Part shown: positions 10,356 to 19,597 of the stretch, piece by piece
How the letters are laid out: each line of letters starts with the position of its first letter
How positions within the stretch are numbered: the stretch's first letter is position 1
Assembly (NCBI RefSeq): GCF_012295615.1
Contig: NZ_CP051183.1
Location: forward strand, 1,825,001 to 1,889,000
From: Bermanella marisrubri
Lineage (GTDB): Bacteria > Pseudomonadota > Gammaproteobacteria > Pseudomonadales > Oceanobacteraceae
Direction: 5' to 3'
DNA length: 64,000 nucleotides
Program-made: the position numbers and the translations under genes
The notes under the pieces: generated by a model
Databases searched by the model: none
Seen by the model: the letters and a program-made list of their open reading frames with translations, nothing else
What the model was told of the DNA's origin: nothing

Positions 10356-10384
10356 AGATGTTGCTAAAAACGGATATTTTCAAG
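10356..10384 (-). promoter_or_regulatory. Candidate sigma-32 promoter for clpX
   Basis: Read on the minus strand, a perfect -35 element CTTGAAA (10378-10384) is followed after 14 bases by CAACATCT (10356-10363). This matches the CCCCATnT -10 element except at its second and third bases. The spacing equals that of the lon promoter nearby. Confidence 0.6.
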
Positions 10385-10416
10385 TACCCAAAGCAAAAAT
10401 AATTAACAGCTACGCC

Positions 10417-11049
10417 TTAATTCGATTTACGCTGCTCTAATACCTCATCCACTAAACCGTACTCCAACGCCTGCTCGGCACTCATGAAGTTGTCACGTTC
10501 AGTATCTGCAGCTACCTGCTCCACTGGCTTGCCGGCATGATGGGCCAGTATTCGATTTAGTCGATCTTTGGTTTCCTTTATATTCTCAGCGTGAATAAGA
10601 ATATCAGTTGCCTGACCTTGTGCACCACCGCTCGGCTGGTGAATCATGACACGGCTGTTTGGCAAACAAAAACGCTTACCCTTTTCACCTGCTGCTAACA
10701 AAAAAGCACCCATACTGCAGGCTTGACCCATGCAAATGGTATTCACGTTTGGCTTGATGAATTGCATGGTGTCATAAATCGACATACCTGCAGTAACAGA
10801 ACCGCCTGGTGAATTTATATACAAGTGAATATCTTTCTCTGGATTTTCTGCTTCAAGAAATAAAAGCTGCGCAACCACAAGGTTGGCCATATGGTCTTCT
10901 ACTTGGCCCACAAGAAAAATTACACGCTCTTTCAACAAACGAGAAAAAATATCATAAGAGCGTTCGCCACGGGCGGTTTGCTCAACCACCATCGGAATCA
11001 AACCGGACATTTGGATGCCTGAATCTTGCATAGCCAAAAGATCTTTCAT
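10417..11049 (-). CDS. clpP: ATP-dependent Clp protease proteolytic subunit ClpP
   Basis: ClpP forms the double-ring serine peptidase chamber that works with ClpX. The catalytic Ser112 is in GQACSMGA and His137 in MIHQPSGG, and [11 protein letters not shown] is the strand that aligns substrates. The 210 residues match the family, including a short N-terminal propeptide. GGAG precedes the ATG at good spacing. It lies between tig and clpX, the classic tig-clpP-clpX order, with a terminator after tig. Confidence 0.98.
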   Translation of the reverse strand: MKDLLAMQDSGIQMSGLIPMVVEQTARGERSYDIFSRLLKERVIFLVGQVEDHMANLVVAQLLFLEAENPEKDIHLYINSPGGSVTAGMSIYDTMQFIKPNVNTICMGQACSMGAFLLAAGEKGKRFCLPNSRVMIHQPSGGAQGQATDILIHAENIKETKDRLNRILAHHAGKPVEQVAADTERDNFMSAEQALEYGLVDEVLEQRKSN

Positions 11050-11074
11050 TCGTTATCTCCGTCAACGACATCAG

Positions 11075-11108
11075 TAAAAAAACAGCTGTTACCAATGATA
11101 ACAGCTGT
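11075..11108 (-). terminator. Terminator after tig
   Basis: ACAGCTGTTA and TAACAGCTGT form a 10-base-pair stem with a 7-base loop. On the minus strand it ends in a run of seven T residues, directly after tig and about 25 bases before the clpP start. Confidence 0.88.
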
Positions 11109-11154
11109 CTTTAATTAGTGTAGCTTGAATACTGCCGATTTGGCAGCATTTTTG

Positions 11155-12465
11155 TTATTGGGCGCTATTTGCCGCCTTGATAACATCTTCATAGCTACTG
11201 TCAGTCTCAGTCACTTTCGCTTTCTCAAGAATAGTATCAACAACCTGCTCTTCTAGTGCTAATGCTTCAAGCTGAGCACGCTGCTCTTGATTGTTCTTGT
11301 AGAATGCTTTTACCTGTTCTGGGTCTTGGTAAGTTGAAGCCATCTCTTCGATTAAAGCTTCGACTTTTTCCTCAGACGCTTTCAGCTCAAACTGCTCAAC
11401 CGCTGCATTGATTAACAAGCCAAGCTTAACGCGACGATCTGCTTGATCTTTAAACAGTTCTTTTGGAAGCATGTCTGGGCTAATTTGCTGACCACCACCA
11501 AACTGCTGAACCGCTTGCTGCTGAAGACGACCAATTTCTTGATCGATCAATGCTGCTGGTACGTCAACTTCATTTGTTTGGATCAAACCATCCAATACTT
11601 GGTTTTTGGTATTACGCTGAACCGCTTGCTTAAGCTCACGCTCCATATTCTTGCGAACTTCAGAACGGAACTCAGCTTCATCAGAAGCTTCTACGCCAAA
11701 CGCCTTGAAAAATTCTTCGTTCAACTCAGGTAGCTCTGACTCTTCTACCGTGTGTACTTTAATTTTGAATTCAGCATCTTTGCCTTTTAGATTCTCTGCA
11801 TTGTAATCTTCAGGGAAGGTTACTTTGATGGTTTTTTCATCACCCGCTTTCATACCAACAATTTGGTCTTCAAAGCCTGGGATCATGCTATTTGAACCAA
11901 GCACTAATGCATGGCCTTCAGCGCTACCACCTTCAAAAGCTTCACCGTCAACAAAGCCTTCGAAGTCAATCTTAACGCGATCACCATCTTTAGATGCAGC
12001 GTCAACTTCTTTAAAGTCGGCTTGCTGCTTGCGCAAGATGTCGATCATATTTTCAAGATCTTCATCTTTCACTTCTGCAGCTAGTTTCTCTACTTCAATT
12101 TTCTCAACATCTTTAATTTCTACCTCTGGGTAGATTTCAAACGTTGCAGAAAACTGAAAATCTTTACCTTCTTCATCTACAACAGGTTCTACGCTTGGCA
12201 TACCTGCTGGGTTTAATTTTTCTTGCTGTACAGCTTGGATAAAGCCCTGCTGCATCTGCTCACCCAAAACCTCTTGGCGAACACCTTTTCCATAGCGCTG
12301 ACGAATAACGCGCATCGGAATTTTACCCTGACGAAAACCGTCGATACGGGCTGTTTTAGATACCTGTTGCAAACGCTTAGCAATTTCTTGCTCTACGGTA
12401 TCCGCTGGAATGTCGATAACAAGCTTACGCTCTAAGCCTGATAGTGTTTCTACAGAAACTTGCAT
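11155..12465 (-). CDS. tig: Trigger factor, ribosome-associated chaperone
   Basis: Trigger factor binds at the ribosomal exit tunnel and shields nascent chains. The start is set at the ATG giving MQVSVETLSG, the family's usual N terminus; a longer reading from 12480 adds five residues without support. The ribosome-docking signature is DGFRQGKIP. The PPIase (FKBP-like) domain begins around GDRVKIDFEGFVDG, and the C-terminal SurA-like chaperone region follows. At 436 residues it is full length. It opens the tig-clpP-clpX-lon-hupB-ppiD block. Confidence 0.97.
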   Translation of the reverse strand: MQVSVETLSGLERKLVIDIPADTVEQEIAKRLQQVSKTARIDGFRQGKIPMRVIRQRYGKGVRQEVLGEQMQQGFIQAVQQEKLNPAGMPSVEPVVDEEGKDFQFSATFEIYPEVEIKDVEKIEVEKLAAEVKDEDLENMIDILRKQQADFKEVDAASKDGDRVKIDFEGFVDGEAFEGGSAEGHALVLGSNSMIPGFEDQIVGMKAGDEKTIKVTFPEDYNAENLKGKDAEFKIKVHTVEESELPELNEEFFKAFGVEASDEAEFRSEVRKNMERELKQAVQRNTKNQVLDGLIQTNEVDVPAALIDQEIGRLQQQAVQQFGGGQQISPDMLPKELFKDQADRRVKLGLLINAAVEQFELKASEEKVEALIEEMASTYQDPEQVKAFYKNNQEQRAQLEALALEEQVVDTILEKAKVTETDSSYEDVIKAANSAQ

Positions 12466-12607
12466 GAATGCCTCACACACAAAATACAGAAGCTAGTGAA
12501 TTTAAGGGTTGAGTACTCTATTGATCTGAACACAGGTAATCAAGCAGTTTTTACCTGTTCCCCTAGGTTTTTGGCTAAATCAGTCTAAATTTTCAACAAA
12601 GCAATAC

Positions 12608-12636
12608 TTTACACCTGATCATTAATACAGTACTGT
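12608..12636 (+). promoter_or_regulatory. Sigma-70 promoter of sulA overlapping the LexA operator
   Basis: TTTACA (12608-12613) is separated by 17 bases from TACTGT (12631-12636). The -10 hexamer is also the left half of the LexA box, so LexA binding would block polymerase directly. Confidence 0.6.
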
Positions 12637-12650
12637 TTGGATATACAGCA
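12631..12650 (+). promoter_or_regulatory. LexA (SOS) box upstream of sulA
   Basis: TACTGTTTGGATATACAGCA matches the LexA consensus CTGT-N8-ACAG exactly at its core and nearly so in the flanks. It lies 28 bases before the sulA start codon. Confidence 0.93.
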
Positions 12651-12678
12651 TGCCTACAGTATCAAATCAAGGTGTCAT

Positions 12679-13017
12679 ATGAATACAGCAAGCACATTTC
12701 AAGGCTCTAACAATCAAGCAGCTTGGGCGCTCTGGGTTTCGCCGAGCTCGTCAGACTTAAAACAACTGAGATTGTCTCAGCCTGAAGAGAAAAACCGTAC
12801 ACTACTACTACACCCTAAAGACTGGGATGTGACGGTAACCGCTATTGAGTCTGCCATCGAAACCGGCTTCTACAAGTCAATCAGACTACCCAAGAGTCGC
12901 TTTCATAGCCTACAAAAGCAAAAGCTAGAACTCATCGCTCTGCGCAACAATGTCACGCTGACTTGGATTTCAGAATTCAGTGAGTTAAATGCCGCGAATC
13001 AGTTGAGCTTACTCTAA
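12679..13017 (+). CDS. sulA: SOS-induced cell-division inhibitor SulA
   Basis: SulA binds FtsZ and stops septation while DNA is being repaired, and is later removed by Lon. The 112-residue product starts at the ATG at 12679, preceded by AAGGTG; an upstream TTG in the same frame overlaps the LexA box and is unlikely. Conserved SulA/RecA-like features include the WALWVSPSSSDLKQL and SIRLPKSRFHSLQKQ segments and LRNNVTLTWIS near the end. The LexA box supports the identity independently. It is convergent with kdsB, and their last nine bases overlap (13009-13017). Confidence 0.88.
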   Translation: MNTASTFQGSNNQAAWALWVSPSSSDLKQLRLSQPEEKNRTLLLHPKDWDVTVTAIESAIETGFYKSIRLPKSRFHSLQKQKLELIALRNNVTLTWISEFSELNAANQLSLL

Positions 13018-13776
13018 TGCACCAAGTAACGACTCAACTCGTGCAACATCGTCAGGAGTGTCGATACCGTGACCAGGGGGCTCATCAATAACACTCATAT
13101 GAATTTTAACACCGTGGTACAAAGCCCGAAGCTGCTCAAGGCTTTCCACCTGCTCGATTTGTGACGAGGACATTTGAGTGTATTGATTAAGAAACCCAAC
13201 ACGGTAGCCGTACATTCCAATATGACGATACACAGGCATGGCATCCGTTAGTGCATCCTTAGACTTGGCATATAAATCGCGATCCCATGGAATTGGCGCT
13301 CGACTAAAATACATCGCCATTCCACGACTATCGAGCACCACTTTTACAACATTGGGGTCAAATCCGTCTTCTGCATCTGACAAGGGTGTGCATATAGAAG
13401 CCATACCCGCATCAGAATGATCCATTAGTCCTTTCGCAGTTATTTCAATGAGAGACTTAGGTATTAAAGGCTCATCTCCTTGAAGATTCACGACAATCTC
13501 ATCATCCCCCCACTTTAGTTTTCGGGCCACCTCTGCAATTCTTTCTGTACCGTTTTCGTGATCCACAGAAGTCATAACTACTTGCGCGCCAAACGATTCC
13601 GCTTCTTGTTTAATGCGATCATCATCCGTAGCAACAATAATATCAGCAACACCTGTATCAAGCGCACGCTCGTAAACGTGCTGAATCATAGACTTACCCT
13701 TAAGCTTAATTAAAGGCTTACCTGGTAATCGAGATGATCCATAGCGTGCTGGAATGACGATTTTATAATCTGACAA
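13009..13776 (-). CDS. kdsB: 3-deoxy-manno-octulosonate cytidylyltransferase (CMP-KDO synthetase)
   Basis: KdsB activates KDO with CTP for transfer to lipid A in lipopolysaccharide synthesis. The N-terminal nucleotide-binding signature is VIPARYGSSRLPGKPL. NLQGDEPLIP is the CTP/metal loop, and the C terminus carries the family's GIDTPDDVARVE. At 255 residues it is full length. It follows kdsC by three bases, and together they supply two successive steps of the KDO pathway. Its 3' end overlaps the end of sulA on the other strand. Confidence 0.97.
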   Translation of the reverse strand: MSDYKIVIPARYGSSRLPGKPLIKLKGKSMIQHVYERALDTGVADIIVATDDDRIKQEAESFGAQVVMTSVDHENGTERIAEVARKLKWGDDEIVVNLQGDEPLIPKSLIEITAKGLMDHSDAGMASICTPLSDAEDGFDPNVVKVVLDSRGMAMYFSRAPIPWDRDLYAKSKDALTDAMPVYRHIGMYGYRVGFLNQYTQMSSSQIEQVESLEQLRALYHGVKIHMSVIDEPPGHGIDTPDDVARVESLLGALE

Positions 13777-13779
13777 TGT

Positions 13780-14352
13780 TTATTCCTTAATGGAGTCTAG
13801 ATAGTTCGAAGATTCAAATTCCGGCAACATGGTTGCGATGTAAGCCTCTTTTAACGAACCATTGACTGCAATCAATACATCCGCAACCTCACGCGCTACG
13901 CCTTGGCCGCCAAGGGACTCTGTGGTCCAGTCCGCTACATCTGCAACCATATGGTAAGCGTCTTTAGGAGCAATGGATAAACCTGCTTTAGCCATTACTT
14001 TGAGATCAACCATGTCATCACCACAAAAGGCAACTTCATCCATTGTAATGCCGAGTTTTTCTGCAAGGCCCGTCGCGGCTTCTAATTTGTCTTTACAACC
14101 CAAAACCGCATGCACAATTTGCAGATCCTTGATGCGTTTCTTTAACGGTGCAGAGTCTTTGGCACTTATAATGGCAACGGAAAACCCCGTTTGCTGTAAA
14201 AGTTTCAACCCAACGCCATCTTTCACATTGAAGCGTTTAAAAGCCTCACCTTCTGCCCCGTAATAAAGACCACCGTCGGTCAACACGCCATCTACATCAA
14301 ATATAACCAATTTAATTTGCTGGGCTTTTTGCTTAATCGCGTTGGATATCAT
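13780..14352 (-). CDS. kdsC: 3-deoxy-D-manno-octulosonate 8-phosphate phosphatase KdsC
   Basis: KdsC hydrolyses KDO-8-phosphate to KDO, the step before KdsB. It is a HAD-superfamily phosphatase with motif I VIFDVDGVLTDGG near residue 17 and the later motif AFCGDDMVDLKVM. It has no cap domain, as expected for the 190-residue tetrameric C0-type enzyme. gltX ends 15 bases upstream and kdsB begins three bases downstream, so gltX-kdsC-kdsB is probably one transcript. Confidence 0.93.
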   Translation of the reverse strand: MISNAIKQKAQQIKLVIFDVDGVLTDGGLYYGAEGEAFKRFNVKDGVGLKLLQQTGFSVAIISAKDSAPLKKRIKDLQIVHAVLGCKDKLEAATGLAEKLGITMDEVAFCGDDMVDLKVMAKAGLSIAPKDAYHMVADVADWTTESLGGQGVAREVADVLIAVNGSLKEAYIATMLPEFESSNYLDSIKE

Positions 14353-14367
14353 TATTAGGTCTACACC

Positions 14368-15873
14368 TTATTCTGCTAACGCTTCGTCTATTTGGCTTGA
14401 TACTGAGCGATATTCTTTTTCCAGTTTTTTCATGCCTTTCTTAGATACACCGCCAAGTACCTCAATGGCGTGACGAACTCGCGCTCGTGACATATCTGGA
14501 CCCAATACTTCCATACTATCCAACACTGAAAAGCTCTGTGTTGTTCCTGCAATGGCAACGAAGAACGGCTGAAGAAACTCTTTCGGTTTCAACTCTTTAA
14601 TTTTTGCCAAAGCAAATAAACGCTTTTGTATCTCAGGCTTTTCCCAATGCCGGATGGCTTCGAGCTGCCATAACCCCATTTGCAGTAATTTGACCAATTC
14701 GTCCTTTTCAATTTTCTTGTGCTCGAATTGCTGCTCGGTAACATCGAGCATGCCTGACAATAAAAATGACGTTAAAGGTACAACATCACTCAAGCGTTCT
14801 ACTCGAGGCTGAACATGCTGAACAACCGGCATCAAAGCTGACTTATCCAAGCCCCAGTCGACGAAACGCTGCACAAACTCTTCTTCAGATAAATCACGTA
14901 ACCACTGGCTGTTTAACCAACTTAGCTTCTCTTGATCAAAAATTGGCCCACCAAGAGAAACTCGACCAATATCAAAATGCTCAAACATTTCATCGCGAGT
15001 AAATTGCTCTCGCTCATCGGGCATAGACCAACCCATTCGCCCCAGATAATTAAGCAGCGCTTCGGGCAAGAAGCCCATACGCTTGTAATAAAGAATGCTG
15101 GTTGGGTTTTTTCGTTTACTGAGTTTTGACTTATCAGGGTTGCGCAACAATGGCATGTGGATCAATGTTGGCATTTGCCAATCGAAATACTTGTAAAGCA
15201 ATTGATGCTTAGGCGCGGAACTCAACCACTCCTCTCCACGAATCACATGGGTGATTTCCATAAGATGATCATCAACCACATTGGCTAAGTGATAGGTTGG
15301 CATACCGTCAGACTTCATGAGAATCTGGCAATCGATCATTGCCCACTCCATTTCTATTTCGCCACGAAGTTCATCTTTAAACGTGCAAACACCCTCTTCT
15401 GGCACATGCATCCTGACGACATAACTATCGCCAGCCGCTTCGCGCTTAGCCTGCTCTTCTTCAGACAACCGCAAGTCAGAGAATTTCAAGGCAGAATAGC
15501 CGCCTTGTTCTTGTTTTTGAGAGCGAAGTTCTTCTAATTCTTCGTTGGTGCGATAACACTTAAATGCGTGTCCTTTCTCTAACAGGATATTGATGTGTTC
15601 TTTATATATGTCACCACGCTCACTCTGCCTATAAGGGCCGCAGCTGCCACCAACATCTGGACCTTCGTCCCACTCAAGACCAAGCCAACGCAATGAATCA
15701 TAGATCGATTGCTCAGACTCGGCAGTGCTTCTAGCTTGATCAGTATCTTCAATACGCAATAGAAATTGACCACCATGCTGACGCGCATAAGCCAAATTAA
15801 ATAGCGCAATATAGGCAGTCCCGACATGAGGATCACCAGTGGGAGATGGAGCAACTCGAGTACGTACTGTCAT
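14368..15873 (-). CDS. gltX: Glutamate-tRNA ligase
   Basis: GltX charges tRNA-Glu. The start at 15873 gives [21 protein letters not shown], the normal N terminus; the longer reading to 15945 adds 24 unrelated residues. The HIGH motif appears as PHVGT, usual for this clade, and the KMSKS motif as KLSKR. The product is 501 residues, full length. kdsC follows by 15 bases. No terminator is seen between gltX and kdsC. Confidence 0.96.
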   Translation of the reverse strand: MTVRTRVAPSPTGDPHVGTAYIALFNLAYARQHGGQFLLRIEDTDQARSTAESEQSIYDSLRWLGLEWDEGPDVGGSCGPYRQSERGDIYKEHINILLEKGHAFKCYRTNEELEELRSQKQEQGGYSALKFSDLRLSEEEQAKREAAGDSYVVRMHVPEEGVCTFKDELRGEIEMEWAMIDCQILMKSDGMPTYHLANVVDDHLMEITHVIRGEEWLSSAPKHQLLYKYFDWQMPTLIHMPLLRNPDKSKLSKRKNPTSILYYKRMGFLPEALLNYLGRMGWSMPDEREQFTRDEMFEHFDIGRVSLGGPIFDQEKLSWLNSQWLRDLSEEEFVQRFVDWGLDKSALMPVVQHVQPRVERLSDVVPLTSFLLSGMLDVTEQQFEHKKIEKDELVKLLQMGLWQLEAIRHWEKPEIQKRLFALAKIKELKPKEFLQPFFVAIAGTTQSFSVLDSMEVLGPDMSRARVRHAIEVLGGVSKKGMKKLEKEYRSVSSQIDEALAE

Positions 15874-15996
15874 TTCTAAACCTAAATCTATGAAATAAAG
15901 GGCGCAATTATAGGCTTTCGTGAACTTTAGGCCAACACATGACAAACCTGTATTTATGCTAAGCTCATTGGATACACCACTGTTTTTGATAACTAT

Positions 15997-18564
15997 ATGC
16001 TCTATAGCTACCTTAGACCGCTAGCCCATATCCTATTGCTCTGCCTTGTGACCAGTTTCAGTATCACAGCACAGGCCAGCTCTCATAAGCAACGCCACCT
16101 AGTGACGCAATTTGACGTATTAGAAGACCCTAAGTCAGAACTATCTGAAACCCAAGCTCTCAACCTAGAAGACTGGCGAAAAATCAATCAGCCATCATTG
16201 AATTTCGGCTACACACAGTCCACATACTGGGTGAAATTTAATCTACACAATGAAAGCAGTCAGGACATTGTGCGGCTAATAGATTTCACGTACCCATTAC
16301 TAGACAAGATCTCGCTGTTTAAAATCGCAGACAACCAGCCTGAGCTAATATTTCATTCAGGTGATACTTACCCCTATCATCAGCGCAACGTAGACCATCC
16401 GCACTTTGTCGCGAAAGTAGAGCTGCCACAGCAAAGCGAGCAATCATATTTAGTAAGACTGCAAAGCAACTCGCCCATCCAAACGGAAGTCATATCGTGG
16501 GACTTAAATAGATTCCAAAAACACTATCGAGACATCAATGCCTCTCAGTTTCTTTATATTGGCCTTGTGCTGAGTGTTGCGCTGTTAAATTTATTGATAT
16601 TCATCTACCTGAGAGAAGCGGTTTACATTACCTACGCAGGCTATGCTGCTTGCTTAGGGTTATTGGTCTCTTCTCAGTCCGGCGTTTTATTTGAATACGT
16701 TTACCCTGAATGGCCCATTGTGCACAAATGGTCACAGCTCGTGTTCGCCACGTTGACCATTTTGCTTACCACTCTATTCAGCTTAAAGTTCCTGAGACTC
16801 AATACTTCTGGAGCATGCAAAAAGCCCTTACAAGGATTACTGTCAGCACCGATCTTGGTTTTAGTTATTTCGCCGATCATTGGGTATCAGCTAGCAATTC
16901 AGAGTATTGTTTTGGTCGGGCTTTTGGTCATCCCCGCTTGTTTTTTCATGGGCGTTTTTGTCGCGCAAAAGAATCCTGATCGCGATATTTTCTTAATTGC
17001 ATGGTCGTTTCTAATCATCGGTGCATGCATCTTTTTATTTTCAAAACTCGGTATTCTTCCCTTTAATGGATTTACCAACAACGCCGTGCAAATCGGCTCC
17101 ACTCTTGAGTTATTTACATTTAGCTTGGCACTAGCAAGGCGAATCTATATTGAGCGCGAGGCGCGCCTGACAGCCAAGCAAGCGATCATCGACAGCAACA
17201 AGCGCTCTGCCAAATTACAAGAATCCATGTTATTCACTGCTACTCATGATGCCATCACACAACTCCCTAACCGCAACAATTTCGAAACGTTTTTACAATA
17301 CACATTAAGACAATATGAGCACGGTGTTTTGGTAGTTTGTCATCTGCAACGAATGAACGACATTGACAAAACAATGGGTAAAGACATGAGCAATCTAGCA
17401 CTTCATAAATTTGCCATGATGCTCAATATTGAGTTAGCTGAGAACAATCTAGCGTTAGCCATTGATCATAAAGAAGGATTTTATGCCGCCACACTCAGTG
17501 CCAGCTCTCATGGATTCCTACTAAATCCTAAGTTCACCAATATTTATCGCACCATCGAATCGATCAAGGACGCCGTAGATCGAACATATGCTATCAACGA
17601 AATGGAACTCGAACTTGAACCCCAGTTCGCATTCATTGAGTTTCCTAAATTTGGAAAAGAGAGTGACAAACTAATGCGGCAAGTCGGCATTGCACTTGAT
17701 GCAGCGAAATCATGCACATCACATATTGCCGCATACCACCCTGATATTGATCCGTATGATGGCCGCAGACTGGTCTTGATGACAGAGCTCAAGCGCGCTA
17801 TTGCTGACGACACACTAGACCTACACTTTCAACCTATTGTAGACACTCGCCATCAGAATATCATAGGTGCAGAGGCTCTAATACGCTGGCCTCACAATGA
17901 GTTTGGGCTAATTATGCCAGACGAATTTATCGAGATGGCTGAGCGGAGTGGCTTGATACAAGCGTTAAGCATCTGGGTGATAAAGCGCAGCTTACAAATA
18001 CTTAGACGCCTACACAAAATTAACCCAAGCCTTTTCATGGCAGTTAATATAAGCACCTTCAATCTGCAAGATGACAAATTCATAAAAGCCCTATTAGTGC
18101 TTCTTGAAAAATCTTCAGATCTATGCCGACATGTAGTCTTGGAAATCACCGAGAGCCAAATGATGAGTGACACACAAGATGCACTGGAAAACCTATGGTC
18201 TCTCAATGAGCAAGGCGTAAAGATTGCCATTGATGACTTTGGTACAGGTTACTCGAGCCTTGCTTATCTAAAAAAACTACCTGCAGAAGAGCTAAAAATC
18301 GACAAGGAATTTATTTTTGATTTAGAAACAGACAAACAAAATCAGGTGCTAGTCCATACTGCCATCGAAATGGCACACAACTTGGGTATGACAGTAGTCG
18401 CGGAAGGTGTAGAAAGTGAACACACTCGCAGAATACTTGAAGACCTAAACTGCGATATGTGTCAAGGCTATCACTTTGCACGCCCAATGGATGTAGATCG
18501 TTTTGCTAAGTATTTGGCGACCGAGCATTCAGGGAAAGACATTTCCAATCAAGTGAACAACTAA
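15997..18564 (+). CDS. 7TMR-DISM receptor with degenerate GGDEF and intact EAL domain (c-di-GMP phosphodiesterase)
   Basis: This 855-residue inner-membrane sensor probably hydrolyses cyclic di-GMP. A signal peptide ends near AQASS. A periplasmic 7TMR-DISMED2 domain (about 35-175), seven membrane segments (about 185-385), a GGDEF-like region (about 415-575) and an EAL domain (about 595-840) follow. The GGDEF-like region has no GGDEF/GGEEF signature, so it should not make c-di-GMP. The EAL domain keeps the catalytic set: EALIRW near 626, the Asn of [19 protein letters not shown] near 746, KIDKEF and VAEGVES. The last four bases overlap the end of the convergent gene at 18561. Confidence 0.9.
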   Translation: MLYSYLRPLAHILLLCLVTSFSITAQASSHKQRHLVTQFDVLEDPKSELSETQALNLEDWRKINQPSLNFGYTQSTYWVKFNLHNESSQDIVRLIDFTYPLLDKISLFKIADNQPELIFHSGDTYPYHQRNVDHPHFVAKVELPQQSEQSYLVRLQSNSPIQTEVISWDLNRFQKHYRDINASQFLYIGLVLSVALLNLLIFIYLREAVYITYAGYAACLGLLVSSQSGVLFEYVYPEWPIVHKWSQLVFATLTILLTTLFSLKFLRLNTSGACKKPLQGLLSAPILVLVISPIIGYQLAIQSIVLVGLLVIPACFFMGVFVAQKNPDRDIFLIAWSFLIIGACIFLFSKLGILPFNGFTNNAVQIGSTLELFTFSLALARRIYIEREARLTAKQAIIDSNKRSAKLQESMLFTATHDAITQLPNRNNFETFLQYTLRQYEHGVLVVCHLQRMNDIDKTMGKDMSNLALHKFAMMLNIELAENNLALAIDHKEGFYAATLSASSHGFLLNPKFTNIYRTIESIKDAVDRTYAINEMELELEPQFAFIEFPKFGKESDKLMRQVGIALDAAKSCTSHIAAYHPDIDPYDGRRLVLMTELKRAIADDTLDLHFQPIVDTRHQNIIGAEALIRWPHNEFGLIMPDEFIEMAERSGLIQALSIWVIKRSLQILRRLHKINPSLFMAVNISTFNLQDDKFIKALLVLLEKSSDLCRHVVLEITESQMMSDTQDALENLWSLNEQGVKIAIDDFGTGYSSLAYLKKLPAEELKIDKEFIFDLETDKQNQVLVHTAIEMAHNLGMTVVAEGVESEHTRRILEDLNCDMCQGYHFARPMDVDRFAKYLATEHSGKDISNQVNN

Positions 18565-19181
18565 AGGGTCTTTGCAGCCCGATAAATGACATAGTGGGAT
18601 TCATGACTCTTCCATCCGAGCTTTGGCCAGACCAGACGAACGAGTCGCCTCTGGAACGCATCCCGACGCTCGAAAAAGCTCGGCTCCACATCTAATGCCG
18701 AAAGTTCAGCCAGGTACAACTTGACTACCATCTCTTCAGTTTGCGAACCTGAGATGCCATAGCGGCTCGCTATGAGTTCAATTTGCTCGTCTGACAAGCC
18801 TTGATAAATTGTACGTACAATACGATCCTTTTTTTGCAAATATCGAGGAACAGCTAACAATCCTACTGCTGCGAAGCGAAACACATCCAATGCCTGCTTC
18901 TCACTCTGAATACAGTTAGCAAGGAGCACGACTTGATCCTGCTTTATTTGTGCAGCAACCCCCTCAACTAAATCCGCTTCAGCACACGGGATAACGCGCG
19001 CCTTTACTCCTAGTCGAAACTCTAGTGGAGCAATCCAGCGATGAATTCGCTCAACATGCTCCTGAGATGCCCTGCTCAAGATAGGCTCATCATTTGCTGC
19101 TGGCAGCAGATTATTGCTGATGAACGCCTTTTTAATGGCTGATATTTCTAATGCAGCGGATGGCAGCTGAGCAGCGAACAT
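18561..19181 (-). CDS. Protein of unknown function (206 residues)
   Basis: I do not recognise the family. The start is set at the ATG at 19181 (MFAAQLPSAALEIS); the reading can extend to 19286, but that stretch is AT-rich intergenic sequence. There is no signal peptide or clear membrane segment. It has charged helical stretches, with SDEQIELIASRYGISGSQTEEMV possibly a helix-turn-helix-like or interaction segment, and a basic C-terminal end (RLVRLVWPKLGWKS). It lies between an EAL gene (convergent, overlapping) and a divergent DUF2061 gene. The initiation region is AT-rich. Confidence 0.7.
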   Translation of the reverse strand: MFAAQLPSAALEISAIKKAFISNNLLPAANDEPILSRASQEHVERIHRWIAPLEFRLGVKARVIPCAEADLVEGVAAQIKQDQVVLLANCIQSEKQALDVFRFAAVGLLAVPRYLQKKDRIVRTIYQGLSDEQIELIASRYGISGSQTEEMVVKLYLAELSALDVEPSFFERRDAFQRRLVRLVWPKLGWKSHESHYVIYRAAKTL

Positions 19182-19306
19182 ATGACAACTCCTTAATATG
19201 ATTATTATATTGTGCGTCACTTTCTCTGTTTGCCAAAACTTAAGTACCAATTTTGTGAGCTGATTCAAAGCAACTATGAGTGCCATTTAAAACTTCTATT
19301 TGTTAC

Positions 19307-19321
19307 TGATAGTCATTCTCA
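19307..19321 (+). promoter_or_regulatory. Candidate Fur box upstream of the DUF2061 gene
   Basis: TGATAGTCATTCTCA matches the 7-1-7 Fur core TGATAATnATTATCA at 12 of 14 defined positions. It lies about 40 bases before the DUF2061 start, where a promoter would be expected. It is a candidate by pattern only. Confidence 0.45.
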
Positions 19322-19360
19322 CTAAAGTATGACTATTAGTTAATCAGTGAGGACAGAAAC

Positions 19361-19564
19361 ATGAAGAAGACGATGAGTTTCGCAGCAGTGCACTTCACAG
19401 TTGCATTTAGCATTACCTATATACTGACTGGGGATATACTAGTGGGTGGGCTTGTAGCTGCGGTTGAGCCCATGGTCAACACTGTGGCGTTCCACTTCCA
19501 CGAAATTGTATGGAACCGACTAAAATCAGAAAAAAGCCGCAAAGGTGGCGCGCTGACTGCTTGA
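19361..19564 (+). CDS. DUF2061 family small membrane protein
   Basis: The 67-residue protein matches the DUF2061 family, with the run FAAVHFTVAFSITYILTG, then GGLVAAVEPMVNTVAF and the conserved HFHEIVW near the end. Two membrane segments are likely (about residues 6-22 and 26-44). Function is unknown. GAGGACAG precedes the ATG as a weak ribosome site, and a Fur-like operator lies upstream. The next gene, a pseudogene, starts 33 bases after its stop. Confidence 0.85.
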   Translation: MKKTMSFAAVHFTVAFSITYILTGDILVGGLVAAVEPMVNTVAFHFHEIVWNRLKSEKSRKGGALTA

Positions 19565-19597
19565 TACTTGCTAAGCTTAAGGCATAAGGAGGTGCAC

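Noticed and set aside
11443-12435. Plus-strand open frames inside tig
   Set aside because: They are antisense shadows of trigger factor with low-complexity composition and no support.
12637-12678. TTG start for SulA
   Set aside because: It lies inside the LexA box and would leave no untranslated leader; the ATG at 12679 has a ribosome site.
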